This document shows, in pieces, positions 7,945 through 8,319 of a DNA stretch of 8,319 nt (the first letter of the stretch is position 1; each line of letters opens with the position of its first letter). The DNA comes from Quisquiliibacterium sp. Lineage in GTDB: Bacteria; Pseudomonadota; Gammaproteobacteria; Burkholderiales; Burkholderiaceae_E. The notes beneath the pieces were generated by a model. That model was not told the DNA's origin and searched no databases. It saw only the letters and a program-made list of their open reading frames with translations. A program made the position numbers and the translations under genes. The stretch spans positions 1-8,319 of the forward strand of contig JALRBB010000046.1 in the NCBI GenBank assembly GCA_023257915.1, written 5' to 3'.

Positions 7945-8319
7945 ATGGCAACTGACAGCCGCGAGATCGAACGCATCGTGACCGGGGTTGCGACCAGCGA
8001 TGGGGCCGGGGTCAAACTGACGCGTGTGTTAACACAAGACTTGCAGCGACGGCTCGACCCGTTTCTGATGCTCGACGCCTTTCGTTCCGACGATCCTGAC
8101 GACTATATCGCCGGATTTCCGTCGCATCCGCATCGTGGCTTTGAAACGGTCACCTACATGCTCGCCGGCCGTATGCGGCATCGCGACAATGCCGGCAACG
8201 AAGGTCTGCTCGGCCCGGGCGGCGCGCAGTGGATGACCGCCGGCCGTGGCCTGATTCACTCCGAGTTGCCGGAACAGGAAGCCGGCCTGATGGAGGGCTT
8301 CCAGCTGTGGCTGAACCTG
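7945..8319 (+). CDS. Pirin family protein, 3'-truncated by the window edge
   Basis: This is the N-terminal 125 residues of a bicupin pirin, a family of about 230-300 residues. The first cupin domain carries the metal-binding set HPHRGFET (His61, His63) and GRGLIHSELPE (His105, Glu107), equivalent to His56, His58, His101 and Glu103 of human pirin. GRMRHRDNAGNEGLLGPGG and FQLWLNL are also typical. Bacterial pirins include quercetin 2,3-dioxygenases and proteins that bind metabolic enzymes; which role applies here cannot be told. The start is set by the strong upstream ribosome site, and the frame stays open to the window end. It follows metZ by 36 nt, the largest gap here. An AT-rich 12-bp palindrome lies within codons 27-31. 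Confidence 0.93.
   Translation, partial: MATDSREIERIVTGVATSDGAGVKLTRVLTQDLQRRLDPFLMLDAFRSDDPDDYIAGFPSHPHRGFETVTYMLAGRMRHRDNAGNEGLLGPGGAQWMTAGRGLIHSELPEQEAGLMEGFQLWLNL
8025..8036 (+). repeat. 12-bp perfect palindrome within the pirin gene
   Basis: TGTGTTAACACA reads identically on both strands. It covers the end of codon 27 through part of codon 31 and uses TTA (Leu29), ACA (Thr30) and CAA (Gln31), while nearby leucines use CTG, CTC or TTG. It has the form of a dimeric regulator site, but its location about 80 nt inside the gene gives no direct support for a function. Confidence 0.4.

Overview
This is an ordinary, densely packed block of chromosomal housekeeping genes from a GC-rich proteobacterium. 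The gene order is trpB-trpA-accD-folC-dedD(SPOR)-cvpA-purF-metZ. The protein features (short TrpB-TrpA-AccD spacing, E. coli-type PurF, MetZ of the O-succinylhomoserine type) best fit a betaproteobacterium, most likely order Burkholderiales. I cannot name a genus from the sequence alone.

Layout: all genes are on the + strand. The window opens inside trpB (about the last two thirds) and closes inside a pirin-family gene (the first 125 codons). Between them are seven complete genes: trpA, accD, folC, a SPOR-domain dedD-like gene, cvpA, purF and metZ. Junctions, in order, are a 1-nt stop/start overlap, then gaps of about 18, 13, 8, 4, 16, 17 and 36 nt. No stretch longer than 36 nt lacks a gene. 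I see no RNA genes, mobile elements, CRISPR arrays or origins.

How the genes work together: TrpB and TrpA form tryptophan synthase. AccD is the carboxyltransferase beta subunit of acetyl-CoA carboxylase. FolC makes dihydrofolate and folate polyglutamates, the one-carbon carriers used in purine and methionine synthesis. The SPOR protein is a predicted inner-membrane, peptidoglycan-binding division protein. CvpA is a small membrane protein. PurF commits PRPP to purine synthesis, and MetZ makes homocysteine for methionine. accD-folC-dedD-cvpA-purF is also the order known in E. coli; the trpBA front end and the metZ tail are known in Burkholderiales. The spacing suggests one long transcription unit with translational coupling. 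One candidate internal promoter (an extended -10 element in the 3' end of folC) could drive dedD-cvpA-purF separately. The pirin gene follows the largest gap and has its own good ribosome-binding site, so it may be a separate or loosely attached unit.

I found no convincing undescribed system. The findings are small regulatory-scale observations with modest interest scores.
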